Part shown: one piece after another, positions 8,436-15,760 of the stretch
Layout: each line of letters begins with the position of its first letter
Position numbering within the stretch: the stretch's first letter is position 1
NCBI GenBank assembly: GCA_016873795.1
Contig: VGWA01000013.1
Location: forward strand, 1-34,623
From: Ignavibacteria bacterium
GTDB lineage: Bacteria; Bacteroidota; Ignavibacteria; Tepidaquicellales; Tepidaquicellaceae
Reading direction: 5' to 3'
DNA length: 34,623 nucleotides
Position numbers and translations under genes: made by a program
The notes under the pieces: generated by a model
What the model saw: only the letters and a program-made list of their open reading frames with translations
What the model was told of the DNA's origin: nothing
The model's database searches: none

Positions 8436-8521
8436 TAACTAAAGTCAGGTTCAACAATTCAGGATTTAAGATTACCTGACTTTAGTTAGGTATCATTACT
8501 AAAGGCAGGCCCGACTTTAGT
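8436..8521. repeat. Inverted CCTGACTTTAGT copies forming hairpins
   Basis: Two exact copies in opposite orientation form a perfect 15-base-pair stem: TAACTAAAGTCAGGT at 8436-8450 pairs with 8474-8488, leaving a 23-base loop. Next to it are two imperfect copies, 8498-8509 and 8510-8521, directly abutting in inverted orientation and able to form a weaker stem through ACTAAAG and CTTTAGT. The region lies between the ABC ATPase and aminotransferase genes, 15 bases or more after the ATPase stop. It could act as a transcription terminator or attenuator, though no T-run follows the strong stem. Confidence 0.8.
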
Positions 8522-8550
8522 CAAGAGCAATATTAAGTGGTTGATTTACT

Positions 8551-9447
8551 TCATGACTTTAGTGACGCATGAAAATTTATTGAATATTCTTTATTATCTT
8601 CTAAAATTGTAGAGTTAACGTTAAAATATTTTTGCAAATTCGATTCTGTAATTATATCCCGGGTAATGCCGTGGGCTACTACAAAACCTTTACTGAGCAG
8701 AATACTTTTCTCCGTAAATTTCATTGCTAAACTCAAATCGTGCGTTACAATTAAAATAGTAAGTTTTTTTTGAACATTCAGAGTCTTTAATAAAGAAAAC
8801 ATTTCAAATTGATGATTAATATCCAGGTAGGTCAAGGGTTCATCAATAATCAATAATTTTTCACTTAAATCAGACATAGCGTTTAGTTGAACTAAAGAGA
8901 GTGTTATATATACCTTTTGCTTTTCGCCCCCCGAGAGCTCATGAAAGTAACGACTTTTAAAATTCACAATATCAATCTGATTCATACAAAATTCGACAAT
9001 TTTTTTATCATTTTCGTTTATTAAAAAATCAATATTTTTCTTATACGGATATCTTCCCAAGAGTAGAAAATCAAACACCGTTATCCCACCCATTCCGGAA
9101 AATTCAGGAAAGAAAGATTGAGGTAAAAAACTCAATATTTTCGATATTTCTTTACCGTTATATAATTTTAAATTTTTACCTTTAAAAAATATATTACCCT
9201 GATAACCTTGTAACAAACCCGATATTAACTTAACCAAAGTTGACTTTCCGGAACCGTTCCTTCCTATTAACGAAAGAAAATCGCCTTTTTCTATTGATAA
9301 ATTGACTCCAAAAACTCCTTTAGTACTATCACGGTGATGGTCTTCCGGAGCTTGTTTTAACTTCTCTAAATTATTTTTTTTCAACAAAGAAATAATATCA
9401 GAATCATAAGAAAAATTTAAACCGCTGATTTCTAATAATTTACTCAA
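8551..9447 (-). CDS. ABC transporter ATP-binding protein, FecE/BtuD type, orphan
   Basis: A 298-residue ABC ATPase. Walker A is GRNGSGKST (62-70), the Q-loop glutamine is Q110 in FLPQSFF, the signature is LSGGEKQ (171-177), Walker B with catalytic glutamate is LLIIDEP (198-204), and the switch histidine is in VTHDLSL near 236. The layout fits ATPases of iron-siderophore or cobalamin importers, but no permease or binding protein is within the window. An unusual charged insertion of roughly 25 residues (SLLKKNNLEKLKQAPEDHH) sits between the first strand and the sensor strand before Walker A. The C terminus, ending SLKS, is encoded by a variant of the 12-base element whose last bases supply the TGA stop. 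Confidence 0.88.
   Translation of the reverse strand: MSKLLEISGLNFSYDSDIISLLKKNNLEKLKQAPEDHHRDSTKGVFGVNLSIEKGDFLSLIGRNGSGKSTLVKLISGLLQGYQGNIFFKGKNLKLYNGKEISKILSFLPQSFFPEFSGMGGITVFDFLLLGRYPYKKNIDFLINENDKKIVEFCMNQIDIVNFKSRYFHELSGGEKQKVYITLSLVQLNAMSDLSEKLLIIDEPLTYLDINHQFEMFSLLKTLNVQKKLTILIVTHDLSLAMKFTEKSILLSKGFVVAHGITRDIITESNLQKYFNVNSTILEDNKEYSINFHASLKS
8552..8563 (+). repeat. CCTGACTTTAGT element, one mismatch, overlapping a stop codon
   Basis: CATGACTTTAGT. On the minus strand this encodes the end of the ABC ATPase (SLKS) and its TGA stop overlaps the copy. Confidence 0.7.
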
Positions 9448-9531
9448 TAATTAATGTTTGTTTGCTAAAATATTAAGAAAGATAATTAATTTCTTTAATT
9501 AAATTAATGCTATTTACTGTATATAAATGAC

Positions 9532-9562
9532 TTGTTAATATTGGTTAATTCGAGTAATTTTG
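9532..9562 (+). promoter_or_regulatory. Bacteroidetes-type promoter for secG
   Basis: TTG at 9532-9534, a 20-base spacer, then TAATTTTG at 9555-9562 match the TTG-N20-TAnnTTTG consensus of the FCB housekeeping sigma factor. The box ends 6 bases before the chosen secG ATG, so the mRNA would have almost no leader. The match is clear; use in this organism is inferred. Confidence 0.45.
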
Positions 9563-9568
9563 ATAATT

Positions 9569-9979
9569 ATGCTAACAATATTAATAATATTATTATCAAT
9601 TATCTGCATTTTACTAATTGCGATTGTATTAATGCAATCATCAAAAGGCGGAGGATTAATTTCTACTTTCGGCGGTTCAAGCGTATCAACAATGTTTGGT
9701 GCCAGAAGGACTTCTGATTTTTTATCGAAATCAACAATAGTTTTAGCTGTAATTTTTTTAGCTTCATCTTTAATTCTAAATATAATAATTTCAAAACAGA
9801 AGTCATCTATAGATGAGGGTTTGATTCAAGGAAGCGGCGGAGTAACAAACGAAAGGTACATGCCGGGACAACAACCGACAGGAACAGAACAAAACAATCC
9901 CGGAACAAATCAATCCCAACCGACTGACGGTGGTCAGAACAATCCGGAAGGGAATACTCAACCCAATACTAACCAGTAA
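9569..9979 (+). CDS. secG: SecG, protein-export translocase subunit
   Basis: SecG is the small accessory subunit of the SecYEG channel. The ATG at 9569 is preferred to an in-frame TTG at 9560 because it gives the usual start directly before the first helix (MLTILIILLSIICILLIAIV). The family motif LMQSSKGGGL follows, then the FGGSS and FGARRTSDFLSK loop and a second helix at about 53-71. The 136-residue length exceeds the typical 75-115 because of a C-terminal tail of about 55 residues rich in Gly, Gln, Asn and Pro, common in FCB SecG proteins. It is followed 28 bases later by the DUF5683 gene on the same strand. Confidence 0.93.
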   Translation: MLTILIILLSIICILLIAIVLMQSSKGGGLISTFGGSSVSTMFGARRTSDFLSKSTIVLAVIFLASSLILNIIISKQKSSIDEGLIQGSGGVTNERYMPGQQPTGTEQNNPGTNQSQPTDGGQNNPEGNTQPNTNQ

Positions 9980-10007
9980 ATTTGCAAAAATTTGTACTGT
10001 ATATTAG

Positions 10008-10907
10008 TTGCAATCACAAAGTAAATTCTTTTTTAATAATAAACTTACATTACACAAAAAAATTAGTAAGATACGGCTAAGTACACTTTTACTACCACTT
10101 ATATTATTAATTTTTATAAACAAGTTTTATTATAAAGAATCATATTCACAAACCAAAAATGCTTCCACATACAACTTCCAGTCCTTAGCAATAACAGGGC
10201 AAAAACCAACTGTTAAATTTTACTTTAATACAAAAACTAACAAATCAAACCTGACTTTATTAAAGCGTATCCTTCCTGACTTTAATTTTGACGGCAATCC
10301 GTATCCCGAGAGCTTATATTACAAAGATTGTAATCAACCGATAAGAACATCTGACTTTAGTACTGACTTTAGTAATGATTTTTTGAAACAGGTCCAGAAT
10401 AAAATTGATACCTCGGAAGTAAAACCTGTTATTAAATCTGACACAGCAATTTTCACTATGCGAAAAAATCCGTGGAAAGCCGTTGCTTTGTCAGCTATTA
10501 TTCCGGGATTAGGTCAATTCTACAATCAATCTTACTGGAAAATTCCTATAATTGCCGGTCTTGGCGGTTATTTTGGTTATGAAATAATATCAAATAACAA
10601 CAAATTTAACGATTACAAGGATAGGTATGCTGATTCACAAACGACAACAAATCCCGACGGTGATCCTGTATTAAGAAACTACAGAGAATTCTACAGAGAC
10701 CAAAGGGATCAGTTTATTTTATATTTTATATTTCTTTATGTTATAAATATTGTTGATGCCTATGTAGATGCACATTTGTTTGATTTCTCGGTCTCGGATT
10801 CTTATTTACATACGTCACAGAAATCAGGCAGGGATATGATCATATCAAAGCAAACCGGTACTCCAATAAAGAGAGGAAGCATATTAAACATAAAAATTAA
10901 TTTCTGA
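10008..10907 (+). CDS. DUF5683 family membrane protein
   Basis: A 299-residue protein. The start is TTG at 10008, immediately after an in-frame TAG; no ATG occurs before residue 150, and a hydrophobic signal or anchor (STLLLPLILLIFINKF, about 28-43) needs an upstream start. The C-terminal half carries the DUF5683 region: KNPWKAVALSAIIPGLGQFYN, the WKIPIIAGLGGYFGYEI helix, then REFYRDQRDQ and a final helix before DAYVDAHLFDF. Its role is unknown; the family is found across Bacteroidetes and relatives, often near chromosome-partition or cell-wall genes. The linker between anchor and domain is peppered with four degenerate copies of the 12-base element, giving the repetitive SDFSTDFSNDF. Confidence 0.85.
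   Translation: MQSQSKFFFNNKLTLHKKISKIRLSTLLLPLILLIFINKFYYKESYSQTKNASTYNFQSLAITGQKPTVKFYFNTKTNKSNLTLLKRILPDFNFDGNPYPESLYYKDCNQPIRTSDFSTDFSNDFLKQVQNKIDTSEVKPVIKSDTAIFTMRKNPWKAVALSAIIPGLGQFYNQSYWKIPIIAGLGGYFGYEIISNNNKFNDYKDRYADSQTTTNPDGDPVLRNYREFYRDQRDQFILYFIFLYVINIVDAYVDAHLFDFSVSDSYLHTSQKSGRDMIISKQTGTPIKRGSILNIKINF
10250..10286 (+). repeat. Two one-mismatch CCTGACTTTAGT elements inside a gene
   Basis: CCTGACTTTATT (10250-10261) and CCTGACTTTAAT (10275-10286), 13 bases apart in direct orientation. They encode LTLL and PDFN of the DUF5683 protein, in two different reading phases. Confidence 0.65.
10350..10373 (+). repeat. Tandem CCTGACTTTAGT elements inside a gene
   Basis: TCTGACTTTAGT directly followed by ACTGACTTTAGT, two head-to-tail 12-base units with one mismatch each, then a decayed third unit (AATGATTTT). 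They encode the repetitive SDFSTDFSNDF of the DUF5683 protein. The exact 12-base period is the clearest evidence for the unit length. Confidence 0.8.
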
Positions 10908-11011
10908 ACCTATATAACAAGACTCGCAAAGAAGAAGTAAAGCCAATATAAAAATTATTTACCTTGAACATAGAAATATTAATTTTTAAATTAATGTCAA
11001 TTAAAACCAAA

Positions 11012-11023
11012 ACTAAAGTCAGA
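11012..11023 (-). repeat. CCTGACTTTAGT element, one mismatch, next to a start codon
   Basis: ACTAAAGTCAGA on the plus strand, ending 4 bases before the ATG of the T9SS protein gene. Again the copy occupies the place of a ribosome-binding site. Confidence 0.7.
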
Positions 11024-11027
11024 TAAA

Positions 11028-12050
11028 ATGGAAAACTATAAAAAATTCCCGTTTTCGAGAAAAGGAAGTTGTGTTTCCACTCGTGTTTCAAATTCAACTT
11101 ATTATTATAGTAAAGTAATTATTATATTTCTTACAGTTATTATAGGAATAGTAAGTTATAAAACTACAAATTGTCAGGTAGTAACTTCTGTCGTACCCGA
11201 CTCCGGCGCACAGGGACAAAATTTTCCTGTTACGGTGAACGGCCACGATACTTTTTGGTCGTTTTCCTCATATTTCGAAATTTACTTCGAGCCGGACGGT
11301 GTATATGCACCTTCTTCCTTTATAGTTATAGTAAATGATACTACGCTGTCGGCACAACTTTACGTTAACGATACGGCTTTCAATAATTACCGAAAAATTA
11401 TTGTATCTGATGCGTTTTTAAATTTATATACAAAAGATAGTGCTTTCAGAGTTCTCTTATCCATACCTGTTCCACCAATATTATCTTATCCGCTTAATAA
11501 TGCCACAAATATACCTACAAACACGGTATTTGGCTGGGATACAAACCTGACTGTTGCCACGTACAGATTACAAATCTCTAACGATTCATTATTTACTAAT
11601 ACTGTTTTTGATACGATTGGAATACTAATTTCACCTTATCAGTTAACTTCAAATATACTAATTCCATACACAAAATATTATTGGAGAGTCAAGGCAGGTA
11701 ATATTATTGGTACAAGCAATTGGTCTTTAGTTCGCTCATTTACTACAGGTTCGTCCGGAATATCAACGATAAGTTCGGAATTTCCGGACAGATACATCCT
11801 TTTTGACAATTTTCCAAACCCATTTAATCCAACAACAAACATAGATTTTCAAATTCCTAAAACTTCCTTTGTCAAGCTAAGCGTTTATGATATGCTGGGA
11901 AGAGAAATCTCGGTTCTAATAAATCAGCAAATTAACACAGGTAAATACAGAGTGTCTTTTTCTGCAGAAAAACTTGCTTCCGGAATTTACTTTTACAAAA
12001 TGGAAACCTCTGAGTTTTCATCTGTAAAAAGAATGGTATTAATAAGATAG
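11028..12050 (+). CDS. T9SS-exported protein with Fn3-like domain and type A sorting tail
   Basis: A 340-residue predicted secreted protein. A signal segment lies at about residues 25-45 (IIIFLTVIIGIVSYKT). It is followed by an IPT/TIG-like region (VPDSGAQGQNFPVTV) and a fibronectin-III-like domain at about 145-240 (YRLQISNDSLF, YYWRVKAGN, WSLVRSF). The last 80 residues are the type IX secretion sorting domain: FPNPFNPTTNIDF, VYDMLGREI, ASGIYFYKM and KRMVLIR. Export through the Por system to the cell surface is expected. No enzymatic domain is visible, so it may be an adhesin or surface-layer component. It ends with TAG, a normal stop here because the sorting domain is complete. Confidence 0.9.
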   Translation: MENYKKFPFSRKGSCVSTRVSNSTYYYSKVIIIFLTVIIGIVSYKTTNCQVVTSVVPDSGAQGQNFPVTVNGHDTFWSFSSYFEIYFEPDGVYAPSSFIVIVNDTTLSAQLYVNDTAFNNYRKIIVSDAFLNLYTKDSAFRVLLSIPVPPILSYPLNNATNIPTNTVFGWDTNLTVATYRLQISNDSLFTNTVFDTIGILISPYQLTSNILIPYTKYYWRVKAGNIIGTSNWSLVRSFTTGSSGISTISSEFPDRYILFDNFPNPFNPTTNIDFQIPKTSFVKLSVYDMLGREISVLINQQINTGKYRVSFSAEKLASGIYFYKMETSEFSSVKRMVLIR

Positions 12051-12084
12051 AAAGTGATGAGTTATGAGTTACGATGGAACTTCC

Positions 12085-12104
12085 GGAACGTTCCTGACTT
12101 TAGT
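12085..12104. repeat. Palindrome and exact CCTGACTTTAGT element between convergent genes
   Basis: A perfect 10-base palindrome GGAACGTTCC (12085-12094) overlaps an exact CCTGACTTTAGT copy (12093-12104). Upstream there is a short tandem ATGAGTT repeat at about 12057-12071. The whole lies between the convergent T9SS and M15 genes, where a two-way terminator would be expected, but no T-run is present. Confidence 0.65.
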
Positions 12105-12130
12105 TATAATTTAACATTACATATTGAGTA

Positions 12131-12997
12131 TTATTCAATCAATAGTTCGGGACGGTACTCAAAATGCATAGTATCATAGTGATACCATTTCCCACCCCAG
12201 ATGAATCCATATTTTTCGAATACTTTCACGATCTCAAGAGGAATTTTATTCTTATAATCAATGGTTTTATCCCACCTCCAATAGTCAGAGTATTCGGTAT
12301 TAATATCGATGGCAATTCCGTAGCTGTGAGTACTTTTCCTGTTAGTTCCCGCAATAACACGATAAACAAATGTTCCGGCAGGATTATTAACATACTTTTT
12401 AAGTTCGGAAGAAAGCCGGTCTAGTTCATCAGATACAGCTTGAAGCTGCCTGTTAACTCCGTTAGCTGACGTAATTAAGATTGATTTGTTTACGGTTGCA
12501 GGCATCCATCTAACTTTTACAAGGAAACTTCTAACCTCAGTCTCGTTTTCCCCATAAATTTTTTCAAAGAATGGTTCATATCTAATCCTTCCGGGATCAT
12601 AATTCGCAGGAGGGGGATTGGGGTAGTTGTCACCCTTTATATATTCTATTGACATCATATCTTCTATATCGGGGTTATCTAATTTTTCTTCGAACGTTTT
12701 ATCTTTTATGCCGTCGTCGTAAATCATAGTAGTTCCATCTTTCCAAAATATTGTATTGTAATCAACTGAATCTATATAATCGGGATAAGCTTTTAAAATT
12801 CTTTGTAAATCAGGTGGAATATCGGAATTCACCAATATCTCTCTGACCGTTGTGTCAGAACCTAATTTAACACCAAGTTCCGGAGAGACTCCAACTTGTT
12901 GGGGCTGATTTAATACTTTAGCATCACGGTCAGGTTTGCTGCAAACAAAACTACAGCAACAAACTATAACAACAATATAAAAGAAAAATTTTTTCAT
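12131..12997 (-). CDS. M15 family D-Ala-D-Ala carboxypeptidase-like protein
   Basis: A 288-residue exported zinc peptidase of the M15 (VanY/VanX/endolysin) type that would trim peptidoglycan stem peptides. An N-terminal signal (FFFYIVVIVCCCSFVC) ends at C19, a possible but atypical lipobox. The catalytic domain occupies about residues 150-285, with ligands H224 and D231 in STHSYGIAIDIN and H278 in YDTMHFEYRPEL; D275 is in the position of the general base. Residues 20-150 form a polar N-terminal region with no recognised domain. It is separated from the transporter gene upstream by about 200 bases and converges with the T9SS gene. Family assignment is firm; physiological substrate is inferred. 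Confidence 0.9.
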   Translation of the reverse strand: MKKFFFYIVVIVCCCSFVCSKPDRDAKVLNQPQQVGVSPELGVKLGSDTTVREILVNSDIPPDLQRILKAYPDYIDSVDYNTIFWKDGTTMIYDDGIKDKTFEEKLDNPDIEDMMSIEYIKGDNYPNPPPANYDPGRIRYEPFFEKIYGENETEVRSFLVKVRWMPATVNKSILITSANGVNRQLQAVSDELDRLSSELKKYVNNPAGTFVYRVIAGTNRKSTHSYGIAIDINTEYSDYWRWDKTIDYKNKIPLEIVKVFEKYGFIWGGKWYHYDTMHFEYRPELLIE

Positions 12998-13195
12998 TTT
13001 TCATTATGTTTACATTAAAATAAAAAAGTTTAATTATCAGAGTATCAGATATTATACTAAATTATTGTTTTTTAATGAACTGATAACATCTCTGTTATAT
13101 TTCAAAAGAAAGATAATTACGAAAAAATTAAAAATTCCTAATAAATAATAAACAAATTATCTGATTAACTTTTAATCAGGTGGTTCTATAAATTT

Positions 13196-14548
13196 TCAGT
13201 GTACAGTTTTTTTTCCTTTTGGAAAAGCATTCCATATAGTTATAGTAAAGAAAATTCCAAGAGCCGCAAAAGGAATTAAGAATACAGGCCAGTAAGCCCA
13301 GTTTGTCGATGTAATATATCCAAGTGATAGTGATTGAACACCTGTACCAAGATAAACAAGACCATCGATTAATCCGACCGCAGTGCCTGCCGCTTTTCTG
13401 CCTCCAAAATCCATAGTGGCTGTTCCGCTGAGCATTCCATGTGTACCTATTACCGAAATAGAAATTAAAGCAACCAGAACACCCAGGACAACAGGAGAAT
13501 TCAAACTGAAAATCATGATGATAGTTACAATAAAAATAGAAGAATATAAAATTCCTGCAACGGGTGCTCTTCTTGAACCAAAAAACTTATCCGACATCCA
13601 ACCGGCAAGCATACCACCCCCTGCTCCAGCAAGAGCAAGTATGATCCCCCAATTATTAAGCCAGAAATTCCAGACTCCAGCCAGTTCCGGAACAAGTTTA
13701 ATTTGTTCCTTTGAATATATCGGGAACCAGTGCATAACTCCATTCCTCAAAACTCCCGTACAGAATTCAATCAATCCCACAATAATTATTACTTTATTTG
13801 TAAAAATTCTTTTTAATATATCCGATAATTTAAATTTAGTTTCTTCTTCGCCCGAAGAAGCATCGCCAGTATTAAAATCAACGAACCCTGCTTGAGAAGG
13901 TTGGTCTTTTAATAATATTAAATCAATAATAAACCAAACGATTAAGATAAAAGCAGGTATAAAAAATACAAACCAATACTGCGGGTTATCGGGACTGATT
14001 TTTTCGGTAAAATTAACTATTGCCTGACACCAGTCAAATGCAAAATATAAACCAAGCGAAATCAAAATTCCAAATATTCCCCCAAAAACTCCCCGCTCAC
14101 GTACATGAAACCATGCAGAATTAACTTTAACAATTGCTACCGCACCAAAACTCTGAAAATACATATTAACTGAATAAAGAACTGAGAAAGCAATTGTTAA
14201 ATTAAGATTCCAACCATATGCGAGAATTCCGTAAAGAATAATGCCCATGATAAAATTCATAAATGCAGATCCTGCCGCACTTGCAAGAATTGCTTTTTTG
14301 CCTCCGAATTTATCTGTGATAGGACCGTTTATTAAAAACGAAAACGCATAAGTAATCGTACCAGCCGCGAAAATTATTCCGAATGCTTCTTTTGTCATTA
14401 AATCTCCAAGAGCATTTTTCGAAACGGTAAGATTATATCTTGCCATATACAAAAAGGCATAAGTAAGGCCGAGGGGTAACCAGTTCAGAATCCGGCGTTT
14501 TTTATATTCAGGTGAATGTATAGGTTTTCCGGTTGTTGTAAATTCCAT
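13196..14548 (-). CDS. Major facilitator, organophosphate:phosphate antiporter (GlpT/UhpT-like)
   Basis: A 450-residue permease with about 12 membrane helices and a central loop near residues 220-245. The N-terminal YMARYNLTVSK (R37, K44) matches the OPA family, where the arginine helps bind the substrate phosphate; the loop-2 motif GPITDKFGGKKA is also typical. OPA members exchange glycerol-3-phosphate or hexose phosphates for inorganic phosphate. The substrate here is not determined. The gene lies 22 bases after the cupin gene and is probably the last of a folD-prmA-cupin-transporter transcript. Confidence 0.88.
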   Translation of the reverse strand: MEFTTTGKPIHSPEYKKRRILNWLPLGLTYAFLYMARYNLTVSKNALGDLMTKEAFGIIFAAGTITYAFSFLINGPITDKFGGKKAILASAAGSAFMNFIMGIILYGILAYGWNLNLTIAFSVLYSVNMYFQSFGAVAIVKVNSAWFHVRERGVFGGIFGILISLGLYFAFDWCQAIVNFTEKISPDNPQYWFVFFIPAFILIVWFIIDLILLKDQPSQAGFVDFNTGDASSGEEETKFKLSDILKRIFTNKVIIIVGLIEFCTGVLRNGVMHWFPIYSKEQIKLVPELAGVWNFWLNNWGIILALAGAGGGMLAGWMSDKFFGSRRAPVAGILYSSIFIVTIIMIFSLNSPVVLGVLVALISISVIGTHGMLSGTATMDFGGRKAAGTAVGLIDGLVYLGTGVQSLSLGYITSTNWAYWPVFLIPFAALGIFFTITIWNAFPKGKKTVH

Positions 14549-14570
14549 TATTTTTAACTTCGTTTATTTT

Positions 14571-14897
14571 TTATTTCATATGAATTGCAAGCCAAATGCA
14601 GATGGGATTTTTACTTGTAAAATCGACACGGTGTTTAGTGTTGCGTGGGATGAACAAAAATGTACCGCTTTTAAGGAATTTGGTTTTGCCGTTTCTAAAT
14701 TTTATCCGAGAGTTCCCCTGTAATAGAATAACCCATTCGTCCTTATTCTGGGAAAGCCATACATCATTTGGTGTTTTTTGTCCGCTAGATATAATTCTTT
14801 CTATTTTAACATTTATGCCATTAAATATTAAATCAAATACCTCAGTGTCATTACAAGTTCCTTTGATTGTGAATATATTTCCCGTTTTATTTTTCAC
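14571..14897 (-). CDS. Small cupin-fold protein
   Basis: A 108-residue single-domain cupin beginning at GTG (14897), since the closest ATG (14904) is in another frame. Cupin motif 1 is degenerate around DEWVILLQGNSRIKF and motif 2 is seen as LKSGTFLFIPRNTKHRVDF with the conserved histidine. The usual HxH of motif 1 is replaced by DEW, so only part of the metal site remains. Small cupins of this size often bind sugars, act as isomerases or sense ligands; nothing distinguishes these here. It starts 8 bases after the prmA stop, so it is translated from the same mRNA. Confidence 0.82.
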   Translation of the reverse strand: MKNKTGNIFTIKGTCNDTEVFDLIFNGINVKIERIISSGQKTPNDVWLSQNKDEWVILLQGNSRIKFRNGKTKFLKSGTFLFIPRNTKHRVDFTSKNPICIWLAIHMK

Positions 14898-14905
14898 AAT
14901 TCATG

Positions 14906-15760
14906 TTAGGTAGTTTTTTCAGAATAAATACCAAGCCATTTGGATTTATATATTAAATCTTTAACCAAAAAATCGTTTGTGGACAGAATTTCCAGTATGG
15001 ATTTCTCTTCTTTTTTCAGTATTCCGGAAATGAACAGTTTCCCTTCCTGTTTCAGCTTTTTATATATTAACATAATATTATTTACTATTACTTTAAAATC
15101 TATGTTTGCACAGATTATATCAAAATTCCTTTCTCTTATTTTTTTCAGATCAGTATTATAAAGTTTAACCTGTTTTAGAACCTTGTTTTTTTTCAAATAC
15201 TCTTTTGCATTAAATACTGAATCTTTATCGATATCTATGGCAACAGCCTTATGAAGACCAAGTTTAATTCCAGCAATCGAAAGCAGAGCCGTACCACATC
15301 CATAATCAAGCATATATTTATCTTCGGGGGAAATATAATCACACATCAACCCGAGCATCACCTGTGTTGTTTCGCTATACCCTGTTCCAAACGACATTTT
15401 CGGCTCAATTTCGATTAGTAATTTATTTTTATACTTTCTAATTTTATTTTTTTTCCAAGGGGGATAAATAACAATTTTGTTTTTTATATTGATTATATCT
15501 ACAGATTTTTCCCACAGTTTATACCAATCCCTACCTTTATAAGTATTAACAGAAATAAATACAGGCTCGGTGCTTTTTAAATTTCGGAAAGAGGATAATA
15601 ATTTAATTAGCAATTTTTCCTTACCTTCAGGGAAAAAAACAGTTAATTTATTATTGTCCTCCAGAATATTGTTTACACCATTTATATACAGGGTTTTGAA
15701 CACCAGGTCCGTATCTTTATCAACGAAAGAAATTAATACTTTATAATAATTTCTAATCAA
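14906..15760 (-). CDS. prmA: Ribosomal protein L11 methyltransferase (PrmA)
   Basis: A 284-residue SAM-dependent methyltransferase. The C-terminal domain holds the SAM site (MLDYGCGTALLSIAG, residues 150-164, and the acidic end AIDIDKDSV near 174) and the preceding MSFGTGYSETTQ is the PrmA-specific FGTGxHxTT motif with Tyr-Ser in place of the usual Thr-His. The N-terminal 90 residues fit the L11-binding domain. PrmA methylates several amino groups of ribosomal protein L11. The start is TTG at 15760, overlapping the folD stop by 4 bases (TTGA); the next methionine is far inside the protein. The changed FGTG motif is a mild oddity. Confidence 0.88.
   Translation of the reverse strand: MIRNYYKVLISFVDKDTDLVFKTLYINGVNNILEDNNKLTVFFPEGKEKLLIKLLSSFRNLKSTEPVFISVNTYKGRDWYKLWEKSVDIINIKNKIVIYPPWKKNKIRKYKNKLLIEIEPKMSFGTGYSETTQVMLGLMCDYISPEDKYMLDYGCGTALLSIAGIKLGLHKAVAIDIDKDSVFNAKEYLKKNKVLKQVKLYNTDLKKIRERNFDIICANIDFKVIVNNIMLIYKKLKQEGKLFISGILKKEEKSILEILSTNDFLVKDLIYKSKWLGIYSEKTT

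Noticed and set aside
8436-8563. CRISPR array
   Set aside because: Repeats are 12 bases, occur in both orientations at irregular spacing and are dispersed inside genes; no cas genes are present.
13383-13895. 170-codon plus-strand open frame
   Set aside because: It lies antisense to the well-supported OPA transporter and has no recognisable protein features.
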